Below, piece by piece: positions 1-5,439 of a DNA stretch of 17,914 nucleotides (its first letter is position 1; each line of letters starts with the position of its first letter). Position numbers and translations under genes: made by a program. A model generated the notes under the pieces. The model was not told the origin of the DNA and did not search any database. It saw only the letters and a list, made by a program, of their open reading frames with translations. Location: the NCBI GenBank assembly GCA_964498015.1, contig CAZCFT010000050.1, forward strand, positions 1 through 17,914, in the 5' to 3' direction. Origin of the DNA: CAWEZN01 sp964498015 (lineage in GTDB: Bacteria; Zixibacteria; MSB-5A5; GN15; PGXB01).

Positions 1-186
1 AAGATTTTATATCATTGATAATCATGGGCTTGCGTGAGTTTAACTGGACATCCCACAAGTTCAGAGCCACTCACTTCAGAAACAATGGACTATTTCCCAT
101 ATATAGGGTGACATTTTCAATAAGCTCCAAAGATTATGCCCTATTTGAAGACTCCGCAGGCGCTGCTTATCAAGTGAGGTTTTATA

Positions 187-215
187 TTGACAGTGATAAT
201 CTGTGCTCGCATATT
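187..215 (+). promoter_or_regulatory. Sigma-70-like promoter for the DUF5668/BlaI pair
   Basis: A perfect -35 box TTGACA (187-192) is followed after 17 bp by CATATT (210-215), a 4/6 match to the -10 consensus. This places the start of transcription near 222, just before the ribosome site AAAGGGA (237-243) and the ATG at 249. The geometry agrees with the short form of the downstream gene. A dyad ACAG-N7-CTGT (190-204) overlaps the -35 and the spacer and could be an operator for the BlaI-type regulator encoded downstream; that last point is inference. Confidence 0.5.
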
Positions 216-248
216 TTTGGAAAAATCCATTCTCGAAAGGGAATTTTT

Positions 249-404
249 ATGTTTTTGGGATTTGCCTTTTTAATGGCCGGAGCGCTTCTTCTCTTGTCAA
301 AGCTTGATATTATCCGGGGGGATTTCTGGGATTACCTGATTCCTATTGTCTTAATTGCTCTCGGCGCCAAGATGATTATTGAGCGCAGGCAACATCATTT
401 TTGA
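249..404 (+). CDS. Small two-helix membrane protein, DUF5668/LiaF-TM-like
   Basis: A 51-residue protein with two hydrophobic segments separated by a short loop: MFLGFAFLMAGALLLL near residues 1-16, then DYLIPIVLIALGAKMII near 27-43, and a short basic tail. The pattern (helix, L-D-I-I-type turn, Trp, then a helix rich in I/L ending LIALG) resembles the DUF5668 transmembrane domain found in LiaF/PspC-type envelope stress proteins; this is pattern recognition, not a search result. The frame is open back to position 15, but the ATG at 249 is preferred because AAAGGGA lies 5 bases upstream and a good promoter sits just before that. The stop overlaps the next start (TGATG), so it is probably co-translated with the repressor. 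Function unknown, perhaps envelope sensing. Confidence 0.6.
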   Translation: MFLGFAFLMAGALLLLSKLDIIRGDFWDYLIPIVLIALGAKMIIERRQHHF

Positions 405-832
405 TGGCCAAGTCAGGAAAGCTCTCCATTGTATTTCGCCCTACCGCGGCCGGGATGGAAAAATTCTGGGGGAAACTGGAAGCGGAACTTCTGGAAATTA
501 TCTGGGCCAACGGCCCAATGACTGTCAAACGGGCGCTTTATTTTAGCAATAAGAATCGCAAATATGCCTACACGACGATTATGACGGTCATGAATCATCT
601 TGAGCAAAAAGGGATTCTGATTCGCGAAAAAGCAGGGCATTCATTTCTTTACACTCCTGTAATGTCAAAAGATGAGTTCCTGAAATTTGCGGCTGAAAAT
701 ATTATTTCACAGCTTCTTGAAGATTTTGGCAAAATTGTGTCGCCGGTAATGACACAGATGAAAGCAAAGTCTCGCAGGGCGCATACTGATTCCCCAATCC
801 GAGGTCGGGGAGAGAAACCGAATATTTCATAA
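404..832 (+). CDS. BlaI/MecI/CopY-family transcriptional repressor
   Basis: A 142-residue protein with the winged-helix domain of penicillinase-repressor-type regulators at about residues 15-90. Recognisable blocks are LEAELLEIIWANGPMTVKRAL (first helices), YAYTTIMTVMNHLEQKGIL (recognition helix, the most typical signature of the family) and a wing ending in G-H-S-F-L-Y-T-P. Family members dimerise through the C-terminal helix and repress their own and neighbouring genes. The classical partner, a BlaR1/MecR1-type sensor with an M56 peptidase, is not in the window. Upstream is the small DUF5668-like membrane protein with a one-base overlap (TGATG), implying co-translation. The last 25 residues are basic and polar and extend a little beyond the usual family length of about 125. 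The start is the ATG at 404; a TTG directly before it is less likely. Family assignment is firm, target genes are unknown. Confidence 0.85.
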   Translation: MAKSGKLSIVFRPTAAGMEKFWGKLEAELLEIIWANGPMTVKRALYFSNKNRKYAYTTIMTVMNHLEQKGILIREKAGHSFLYTPVMSKDEFLKFAAENIISQLLEDFGKIVSPVMTQMKAKSRRAHTDSPIRGRGEKPNIS

Positions 833-918
833 TATGATTTATTGAAGACAGCCAAACTAAAGAAGACTGCCGATCGACTGGGCTCTTGAAATCTATGGCG
901 GGGTTAACTTATCATTAC

Positions 919-932
919 CCGGAACTTTCCGG
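919..932. terminator. Weak hairpin after the BlaI-type gene
   Basis: CCGGAA-CT-TTCCGG forms a 6-bp stem with a 2-base loop, followed on the plus strand by TTTGTGCT. It lies between the convergent repressor and helicase genes and could end the plus-strand transcript, but the U-tract is poor. Confidence 0.25.
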
Positions 933-1010
933 TTTGTGCTACACTTTAGTGAATCTAAGCGCCCTCTCAACCTCACTCTCCCCAAACTTTGGTGACGTTC
1001 AAGGTTTTTT

Positions 1011-1048
1011 TCGGTTACACTATGCCCACACGCAAAAGTGTCAACCGA
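1011..1048. repeat. Imperfect inverted repeat between convergent genes
   Basis: TCGGTTACACT (1011-1021) pairs with AGTGTCAACCGA (1037-1048) with one bulged base and a 15-base loop. It lies just past the 3' end of the helicase gene. A run of T precedes rather than follows it on the plus strand, and no T-run follows on the minus strand, so it is not a standard intrinsic terminator for either gene. It may protect the helicase mRNA 3' end or be a relic; function unknown. Confidence 0.35.
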
Positions 1049-1073
1049 AGTCAGAAGTTTTGCGCAATGCTCA

Positions 1074-2402
1074 CTATGTCCGTCTCCGCCATCGATAACC
1101 TACCCGATTCGACGAACGGTGCGAAGATTTCGGTCCACTTGACGAGTGATGATCCGGATATGGGCGCTTGGGCGGTTCATTGGTGCGCAAGGATTTAGGC
1201 GCAAAATTCCCTTTACGCTGAGGCGGCAACGGGGGCAATTTCGATATGGGGATATCGCTTCTGATCAACCGCTCTATGTCCCGGATATCTTTTTTCTGAT
1301 CGAGGGTGGCAAATGAAATCGCCCGACCCGATAGGCCCGCTCGCGCGGTACGCCCGATACGATGGACATAATCCTCGGAATTCGACGGCAGATCATAGTT
1401 GACAACCAGCTCGATTCCGGAAACATCAATTCCCCGGGAGGCGATATCGGTCGCCACTAAAGCGCGGTATTTGCCCGACTTGAAACCGTCAAGCGCCTCG
1501 CGTCGTTGCGGCATGCTCCGATTCGAATGGATCTCCGCCGCCAAATGCCCCATTTTCTTCACGTCGCGCGTGAGCTTTCGCGCCCCATGTTTGGTGCGCG
1601 TGAAAATCAGAACCGGGCCGTGATACTTCTCAAGCATTACCTTGAGTAATTGTGTTTTGGCGCCCTTCTCCACGAAAAACATCTCCTGAATGACTTTGGC
1701 TGGAGCTGTTCCCGAAGGAGCGACTTCCACATGAATCGGAACCTGCATCTCCCGTCGTGCAAGGGCCAAAATTTCCTTCGGCATGGTCGCTGAGAAGAGC
1801 ATCATCTGACGTTTTTTCGGAACGGCGGCCAGAATCTTGTTGATCTGGGGAGCAAAGCCCATGTCGAGCATCCGATCCGCCTCGTCGAGAACGAGAATTT
1901 GCACCTCGGCAAGACTGACCGTCCGATGTTCGAGGTGGTCAATCAGGCGTCCCGGTGTGGCGACTATTATGCGTGGTTGCCGCTCGAGGGAATTGCGCTG
2001 GGGACCCATCGGCGCGCCACCAATCAGCACGGTGGTCCGCAGGCTCAAAGTTCGGCCGACATCATTGAGAGCTTTGTCGATCTGAAGCGCCAATTCGCGA
2101 GTGGGAGTAATGATGAGGCCGCGTCCTTTGATTTGGGCCAGACGCTGAATCATCGGAACGGCAAACGCAAGTGTCTTGCCGGTCCCGGTTTGAGCGATCG
2201 CAATGAGGTCTTTCCCTTCAATACCAATCGGAATGGCCTGCTTTTGGATCGGAGTTGGTTCGCTGAATTTAAGGCGGCCGATGGATTCAAGCAGACCGGG
2301 GGCGATCCCAAGGCCGGAAAACCCACTGTGAGAGGATTTGGCTGACCGATCAACTGACTTGATAAGTCCTGGCGGAACAGATTTTCGTGCTTGATTCGTC
2401 AT
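1074..2402 (-). CDS. DEAD-box ATP-dependent RNA helicase, RhlE-like
   Basis: A 442-residue protein with the complete DEAD-box core: the Q-motif region F-S-E-P-T-P-I-Q (about 46-53), Walker A AQTGTGKT (70-77), PTREL (100-104), the DEAD box itself (173-176), SAT (204-206), a helicase C domain with TDIASRGIDV (about 318-327) and HRIGRTAR (347-354). These enzymes unwind short RNA duplexes using ATP and act in the cytoplasm in ribosome assembly, mRNA decay or cold adaptation. The short acidic-poor core followed by a Pro/Ser/Arg/Lys-rich tail (about 390-442) is typical of the RhlE/CsdA-like group; the tail probably binds RNA non-specifically. An N-terminal extension of about 30 residues is Ser/Lys rich. 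The ATG is preceded by AGAGAGGA at a somewhat long spacing. Which helicase subgroup it belongs to cannot be settled by eye. Confidence 0.93.
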   Translation of the reverse strand: MTNQARKSVPPGLIKSVDRSAKSSHSGFSGLGIAPGLLESIGRLKFSEPTPIQKQAIPIGIEGKDLIAIAQTGTGKTLAFAVPMIQRLAQIKGRGLIITPTRELALQIDKALNDVGRTLSLRTTVLIGGAPMGPQRNSLERQPRIIVATPGRLIDHLEHRTVSLAEVQILVLDEADRMLDMGFAPQINKILAAVPKKRQMMLFSATMPKEILALARREMQVPIHVEVAPSGTAPAKVIQEMFFVEKGAKTQLLKVMLEKYHGPVLIFTRTKHGARKLTRDVKKMGHLAAEIHSNRSMPQRREALDGFKSGKYRALVATDIASRGIDVSGIELVVNYDLPSNSEDYVHRIGRTARAGLSGRAISFATLDQKKDIRDIERLIRSDIPISKLPPLPPQRKGNFAPKSLRTNEPPKRPYPDHHSSSGPKSSHRSSNRVGYRWRRRT

Positions 2403-2459
2403 GTATAGGATATCCTCTCTTTTTCATATCTTTGGGTAAGGGGTTAGGTCAATTGAATT

Positions 2460-2487
2460 AATATAAGGGAAATTGCCGCAAAATCAA
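2460..2487 (-). promoter_or_regulatory. Candidate promoter for the helicase gene
   Basis: On the minus strand TTGATT (2487-2482) and TATATT (2465-2460) are separated by 16 bp, giving a predicted start near 2453 and a leader of about 50 bases before the helicase ATG. Both boxes match the sigma-70 consensus well; this is a motif match only. Confidence 0.4.
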
Positions 2488-2577
2488 GACAGGAGATGGA
2501 AAAAGTTACATTTATTCTGTCTCCAGCGTGTCGATCAACACCGAACAGCGCTTTTTATCGCCGAGCTCTTTATCCTA

Positions 2578-2613
2578 TGTACAGAAAACCCTTTGACATT
2601 CTCGCCAAAGGGT
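2578..2613 (-). terminator. Rho-independent terminator closing the tRNA/GIY-YIG block
   Basis: An 8-bp perfect stem, ACCCTTTG (2588-2595) with CAAAGGGT (2606-2613), has a 10-base loop. Read on the minus strand it is followed by TTTTCTGT, a usable U-tract. It lies just downstream of the second tRNA-Asp-like chimera and so marks the end of the minus-strand tRNA and nuclease unit. Confidence 0.6.
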
Positions 2614-2630
2614 CGGATTTTCAATCAATG

Positions 2631-2691
2631 CGGGGTTGACGAGACTCGAACTCGCGACCTCCCCGACTAAAGTCGGGGCGTTCTAACCAAG
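2631..2691 (-). pseudogene. tRNA-Asp-like chimera A: 3' half intact, anticodon arm replaced by a hairpin
   Basis: The 30 bases at 2631-2660 are identical to the 3' part of the intact tRNA-Asp at 2961-2990 (discriminator, acceptor 3' strand, T arm, variable loop). The 17-base anticodon arm is replaced exactly by CCCCGACTAAAGTCGGGG (2661-2678), an 8-bp stem with a 2-base loop. Identity to tRNA-Asp resumes for 13 bases of the D arm (2679-2691) and then stops: the D-arm 5' strand and acceptor 5' strand are missing and replaced by the end of the GIY-YIG gene. With no anticodon and half an acceptor it cannot be a working tRNA. The nuclease gene's stop codon lies inside the hairpin. A second, complementary chimera lies at 3083-3142. 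Confidence 0.75.
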
Positions 2692-2921
2692 GCCTTAATA
2701 CTTCCATGGCTTTTCCAACTCTTAAGTTGAAACTCGCGAGTTGCTGTCTCTTTCCAAGTTGAATATTCCTCAGTATAAACTAAATCCCATGGTTTCCCTG
2801 AAACTGTGGCTTTTGATCTGCCGCTATTATGCCGGTTTAGTCGGTCGGCCAAATCGCGGGTGGAACCTATATAATACTTGCCATTTCTCCTACTCTGCAG
2901 AATATATAAATAATAAGGCAT
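2667..2921 (-). CDS. Small GIY-YIG nuclease family protein (UPF0213/YhbQ-like)
   Basis: An 84-residue single-domain GIY-YIG protein. Visible are the first strand LYI (5-7), the YIG element (17-19), the catalytic-type Arg27, His31, and a Glu at 63 in the helix R-E-F-Q-L-K. Stand-alone proteins of this family are predicted metal-dependent DNA nucleases; the biological role of most is unknown. The context is odd at both ends. The ATG lies 10 bases after the terminator hairpin of tRNA-Asp, within its U-tract, and has no Shine-Dalgarno apart from the GGGG of the hairpin's 3' arm. The last seven residues (LVRTPRL) and the stop are encoded by DNA that matches the D arm of tRNA-Asp plus the hairpin that replaces its anticodon arm. 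The gene therefore appears fused into a tRNA-like sequence, as if it moves with or targets tRNA genes. Family assignment is strong; mobility is inference. Confidence 0.85.
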   Translation of the reverse strand: MPYYLYILQSRRNGKYYIGSTRDLADRLNRHNSGRSKATVSGKPWDLVYTEEYSTWKETATREFQLKSWKSHGSIKALVRTPRL

Positions 2922-2947
2922 AAATAAATAACCCCGCCCATGCGGGG
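2920..2947 (-). terminator. Terminator of tRNA-Asp
   Basis: CCCCGC-CCAT-GCGGGG (2932-2947) forms a 6-bp GC stem with a 4-base loop. On the minus strand it is followed by TTATTTATTTA. It lies 13 bases after tRNA-Asp, as expected for a tRNA terminator. The GIY-YIG start codon sits in its tail. Confidence 0.65.
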
Positions 2948-2960
2948 ATTCTTTATTAAG

Positions 2961-3035
2961 CGGGGTTGACGAGACTCGAACTCGCGACCTTCTGCGTGAC
3001 AGGCAGACGTTCTAACCAAGCTGAACTACAACCCC
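2961..3035 (-). tRNA. tRNA-Asp (anticodon GTC)
   Basis: A full 75-base cloverleaf reads on the minus strand: acceptor GGGGTTG/CAACCCC, D stem GTTC/GAAC, anticodon stem TCTGC/GCAGA with loop CTGTCAC (anticodon GTC), variable AGGTC, T stem GCGAG/CTCGT with loop TTCGAGT. The discriminator base is G, the identity element expected for Asp. CCA is not encoded. It is the only complete member of three related tRNA-Asp sequences within 510 bp; the other two carry a hairpin in place of the anticodon arm. Confidence 0.95.
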
Positions 3036-3082
3036 GTCCCATTGAAATTTATTTATTTAATCTTTCCTGTTTCATCACTTTT

Positions 3083-3142
3083 GGACTCGCGGCCTCCCCG
3101 ACTCTCAGTCGGGGCGTTCTAACCAAGCTGAACTACAACCCC
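3083..3142 (-). pseudogene. tRNA-Asp-like chimera C: 5' half intact, anticodon arm replaced by a hairpin
   Basis: Bases 3115-3142 are identical to the 28-base 5' part of the intact tRNA-Asp (acceptor 5' strand and whole D arm). The anticodon arm is replaced by CCCCGACTCTCAGTCGGGG (3096-3114): the same 8-bp stem as in chimera A but with a 3-base loop (CTC instead of AA). Beyond the hairpin a degenerate variable loop and T stem can be traced for about 13 bases (3083-3095), after which the T loop and acceptor 3' strand are lost. It is the mirror image of chimera A, which keeps the 3' half. Not functional as a tRNA. Confidence 0.72.
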
Positions 3143-3155
3143 AACTATTATTGTC

Positions 3156-3190
3156 AAAACCCCGCCACAGGCGGGCAAGCGCTGGGGTTT
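3156..3190 (-). terminator. Terminator-like hairpin after tRNA-Val
   Basis: AAACCCC and GGGGTTT (3157-3163 and 3184-3190) enclose an inner CCGCC-ACA-GGCGG hairpin. On the minus strand the outer arm ends in GGGGTTTTGAC, a modest U-tract, 27 bases after tRNA-Val. Confidence 0.5.
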
Positions 3191-3217
3191 CCACTACAAA
3201 TTCATTTGTCAAATAAC

Positions 3218-3291
3218 TGGGCAGTACTGGACTTGAACCAGTGACCTCCTGCGTGTAAGGCAGGCGCTCTAGCCAACTGAGCTAACTGCCC
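3218..3291 (-). tRNA. tRNA-Val (anticodon TAC)
   Basis: A 74-base cloverleaf on the minus strand: acceptor GGGCAGT/ACTGCCC, D stem GCTC/GAGC, anticodon stem CCTGC/GCAGG with loop CTTACAC (anticodon TAC), variable AGGTC, T stem ACTGG/CCAGT with loop TTCAAGT, discriminator A. CCA is not encoded. It begins 15 bases after the stop of the DUF3098-like gene, with no clear promoter between them, so it may be co-transcribed with that gene. Confidence 0.96.
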
Positions 3292-3306
3292 GAACTTCCA
3301 GCCGGA

Positions 3307-3552
3307 TTAATTATCACCCGACAGATTTTCGGCAGGAGGCAACTTCCGCTTTCCGTCGACAATAATCGAAATCGGAACCAGGACGCAGTACCCCAAAACC
3401 AGAAGAATCGGCGCTAAAGTTATCGAGCCAGAAGCCAGGCTTATATACCCAATTATTATGACCAACAGTCCGGCCCCGAAAATGTAGTAATTCTTCGGGC
3501 CAAATGGCCATTCAAACCGATCCTTCTCTGCTTTCTTTGCTTTCTTTGCCAT
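3307..3552 (-). CDS. Small two-helix membrane protein, DUF3098-like
   Basis: An 81-residue protein with a Lys-rich start, an aromatic W-P-F-G-P-K-N-Y-Y-I motif (15-24), a transmembrane segment (about 24-41), and a second segment after S-I-T-L-A-P-I-L-L-V-L-G-Y (about 43-64), ending in a basic tail. The K-N-Y start and T-L-A-P-x-L-L-x-L-G-Y block resemble DUF3098, a small inner-membrane family common in Bacteroidota and relatives. No function is known. The ATG is the only sensible start; an AGGAA lies about 14 bases upstream, rather far. It sits between the O-antigen ligase gene (43 bp upstream) and tRNA-Val. Family assignment rests on pattern memory and is moderate. Confidence 0.65.
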   Translation of the reverse strand: MAKKAKKAEKDRFEWPFGPKNYYIFGAGLLVIIIGYISLASGSITLAPILLVLGYCVLVPISIIVDGKRKLPPAENLSGDN

Positions 3553-3595
3553 AATTCAAAAACAGATTCCTATTATAATTTTACGCCGTCAAATG

Positions 3596-4852
3596 TCAAG
3601 CCTTTTCTATATTTTCGGCCTTTTCGAGGGTCAGCTTAACAATCGATTCAACCGCCCAAAAGAGTCCCCAAATTGCCATCAAGAAAAGCCTGATCTCCTC
3701 ATCATTAAAAGAGGCATCATATTGTGAAGTTGCAAAAAAGACCAGAGTCCCCAAAAATGACGCGATGGCCACCCCCCGGCACAATCCAATAACAGTTGAA
3801 TTTCGGACCAATTCTATCATTCGATTAATTATTATACACCAGAATCCAAGAAAAAATAGCGCCGCCGGGATACCGGCATAAGCGGCGATATTTAAAATGT
3901 CATTGTGGGCGTGGGGGAATTTTCGCTTATTACCGGGGTCGCAATACTGAAGATATAGGTTTTCGAAATTGCCTCGCCCGACGCCGAATATGGGATATTC
4001 TTCAATCATTCTTTCGGCGGCGCGCCAGATGACGAATCTTGAGCCTTCATATTTCCCAGCCCACTCCACCTCAACGGTGTGTCGGAGTTTTGATTGAATC
4101 TTCGGCGCCAAAAGAAAAGTGGCGGCGGCTATGACAATGATAGCTATGCTCGTGATGAGAATATTTCGCTTCCCGAAAAAAATGACAAAAAGGATAAAGC
4201 CAATCGCCAGGGCCAGAATCGGACCGTAGCTATATGTGAATATGGTGGCGAGGGCTGTCAAAAAAGAAGCTATATAAAATATTATCCGCCATTTCAGTTT
4301 ATCCACATAAGCGGCCATTCCAAAAAGAAAAATGCTGGCGATAGCAAAATAATTTCCGAAAGTTATGTACTGCGAAAAACCGCCGGAAGTTCTATAATTC
4401 CCGGCGGGGGTCACTGAAAGCACATGGCCATGATATATATAGGGCGCAATATAATGCTGTACTATCCCAAAAATTGAAACCAAAATGGCCGAAATTACCA
4501 GGGTTTTAATCAGTGTCTTGATTTTTTTTTCGCTGTCGGCAAGAAATACGACGGTCGGAATCATAAGAAAAAGCCATTCTTTTTTCAGCATGAGGATTGA
4601 TTTGAGGGGAGTTGCGCCGACAAGGGCCGAGAGAATCGACCATCCCAAAAATAGTAAGATAAATATATTGAATGGGCTTAACCTGAGTTTATGCGACCTG
4701 CTTTTGTCTCCGAAAAAGGCAACCATCGCAAAAAGCAAAGCCGACGCATAAGCAATTTGTGCCAGAAAATGAGAGAAGGTTGTGGTAAAAAAATAGCCCG
4801 CGAGAGAATAGAAGGCGACATCTTTTGAATTACGAAGAATTTTTTCAAGCAT
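3596..4852 (-). CDS. O-antigen ligase / polymerase-like membrane protein (Wzy_C family)
   Basis: A 418-residue protein with about ten hydrophobic segments. The Wzy_C/O-antigen ligase signature is the large periplasmic loop containing R-F-V-I-W-R-A-A-E-R-M-I-E-E-Y-P-I-F-G-V-G (about 273-293) and the H-A-H-N-D-I-L motif (about 315-321) before the next membrane helix. Such enzymes transfer or polymerise undecaprenyl-linked glycans in the periplasmic face of the inner membrane (WaaL or Wzy types, which cannot be told apart by eye). The ATG at 4852 overlaps the gmhA stop by one base (TGATG), and no Shine-Dalgarno is visible, so translation is probably coupled; a TTG just before it is less likely. 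Being last in the operon after gmhA suggests a role in lipopolysaccharide assembly. Confidence 0.85.
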   Translation of the reverse strand: MLEKILRNSKDVAFYSLAGYFFTTTFSHFLAQIAYASALLFAMVAFFGDKSRSHKLRLSPFNIFILLFLGWSILSALVGATPLKSILMLKKEWLFLMIPTVVFLADSEKKIKTLIKTLVISAILVSIFGIVQHYIAPYIYHGHVLSVTPAGNYRTSGGFSQYITFGNYFAIASIFLFGMAAYVDKLKWRIIFYIASFLTALATIFTYSYGPILALAIGFILFVIFFGKRNILITSIAIIVIAAATFLLAPKIQSKLRHTVEVEWAGKYEGSRFVIWRAAERMIEEYPIFGVGRGNFENLYLQYCDPGNKRKFPHAHNDILNIAAYAGIPAALFFLGFWCIIINRMIELVRNSTVIGLCRGVAIASFLGTLVFFATSQYDASFNDEEIRLFLMAIWGLFWAVESIVKLTLEKAENIEKA

Positions 4853-5439
4853 CAAAGGAGGTCGCTTTCGATCAATTCGACCAGCAGATGTATCAGGAAA
4901 ATCTGCTCCTCCTGGATTCTCTGAACGGAGTGATGAGGCACAATCAGGCTCTTATTAACCAGAGAAACCAGTCTGCCGCCATCACCGCCCAAAAGCGCCG
5001 TGACAAAGAGTCCCATTTCCTTAGCGGTTTCGGCGGCACGCAAGAGATTGGGCGAGTTACCTGAAGTGGAGATTAGGAAAAGAATATCTCCCCTGCGCCC
5101 CAGACCCTCTATTTGGCGGGCGAAGATTTGCTCAAAACCAAAATCGTTGCCTGCCGCGGTAAGAATGGAAGTATCAGCGTTCAAAGCGATCGCTGGAAGC
5201 GATTGGCGATTTCTGTGCGAGCTCAAACGGACTATCATCTCGGCGGCCATGTGGGAGCTATCGGCGGCAGACCCGCCGTTGCCGCAGATAAGAAGCTTTC
5301 CACCGGTTCCGATCACGCCCGAAATGAAATTGGCCAATTCGATTAAGGGCGTCGCCAGATTTTCGGCCGACATTTTTCGAAGGCGTGAGGATTCCTCCGC
5401 CGCCTTCAAAATGATCTCTTTTCCTCTATCATCAGTCAT
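4852..5439 (-). CDS. gmhA: Sedoheptulose-7-phosphate isomerase (phosphoheptose isomerase)
   Basis: A 195-residue SIS-domain protein, the usual GmhA length (about 190). C52GNGGSAADSSH63 and Glu67 form the sugar-phosphate and catalytic region, STSGNSPN (about 122-129) is the second phosphate loop, and the C-terminal helix carries E-E-Q-I-F-L-I-H with His184 in the position of the catalytic His. GmhA converts sedoheptulose 7-phosphate to D-glycero-D-manno-heptose 7-phosphate, the first step in ADP-heptose synthesis for the LPS core, in the cytoplasm. Its ATG overlaps the upstream GGGP synthase stop (ATGA), with AAGG seven bases before it. The other heptose genes (hldE, gmhB, gmhD) are not in the window. 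Confidence 0.92.
   Translation of the reverse strand: MTDDRGKEIILKAAEESSRLRKMSAENLATPLIELANFISGVIGTGGKLLICGNGGSAADSSHMAAEMIVRLSSHRNRQSLPAIALNADTSILTAAGNDFGFEQIFARQIEGLGRRGDILFLISTSGNSPNLLRAAETAKEMGLFVTALLGGDGGRLVSLVNKSLIVPHHSVQRIQEEQIFLIHLLVELIESDLL

Noticed and set aside
15..248. N-terminal extension of the small membrane protein
   Set aside because: The extension lacks a domain, and the promoter and ribosome site point to the ATG at 249.
1899..2345. 148-codon plus-strand frame
   Set aside because: It is antisense to the well-supported helicase gene.
2473..2670. Plus-strand protein ending T-R-T-R-D-L-P-D
   Set aside because: Its end is the translated reverse complement of tRNA-Asp-like sequence and it crosses a terminator hairpin; no ribosome site.
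3083..3142. Chimera C as a functional tRNA with anticodon GAG
   Set aside because: A 7-base loop CTGAGAG can be drawn, but the real stem is 8 bp, the T loop is destroyed and the acceptor 3' strand is missing.
2588..3190. CRISPR-like array of repeated GC hairpins
   Set aside because: The repeats are tRNA fragments and terminators with irregular spacing; there is no repeat-spacer pattern.
2966..3244. Plus-strand protein over the tRNA block
   Set aside because: It runs antisense through tRNA-Asp, chimera C and into tRNA-Val.
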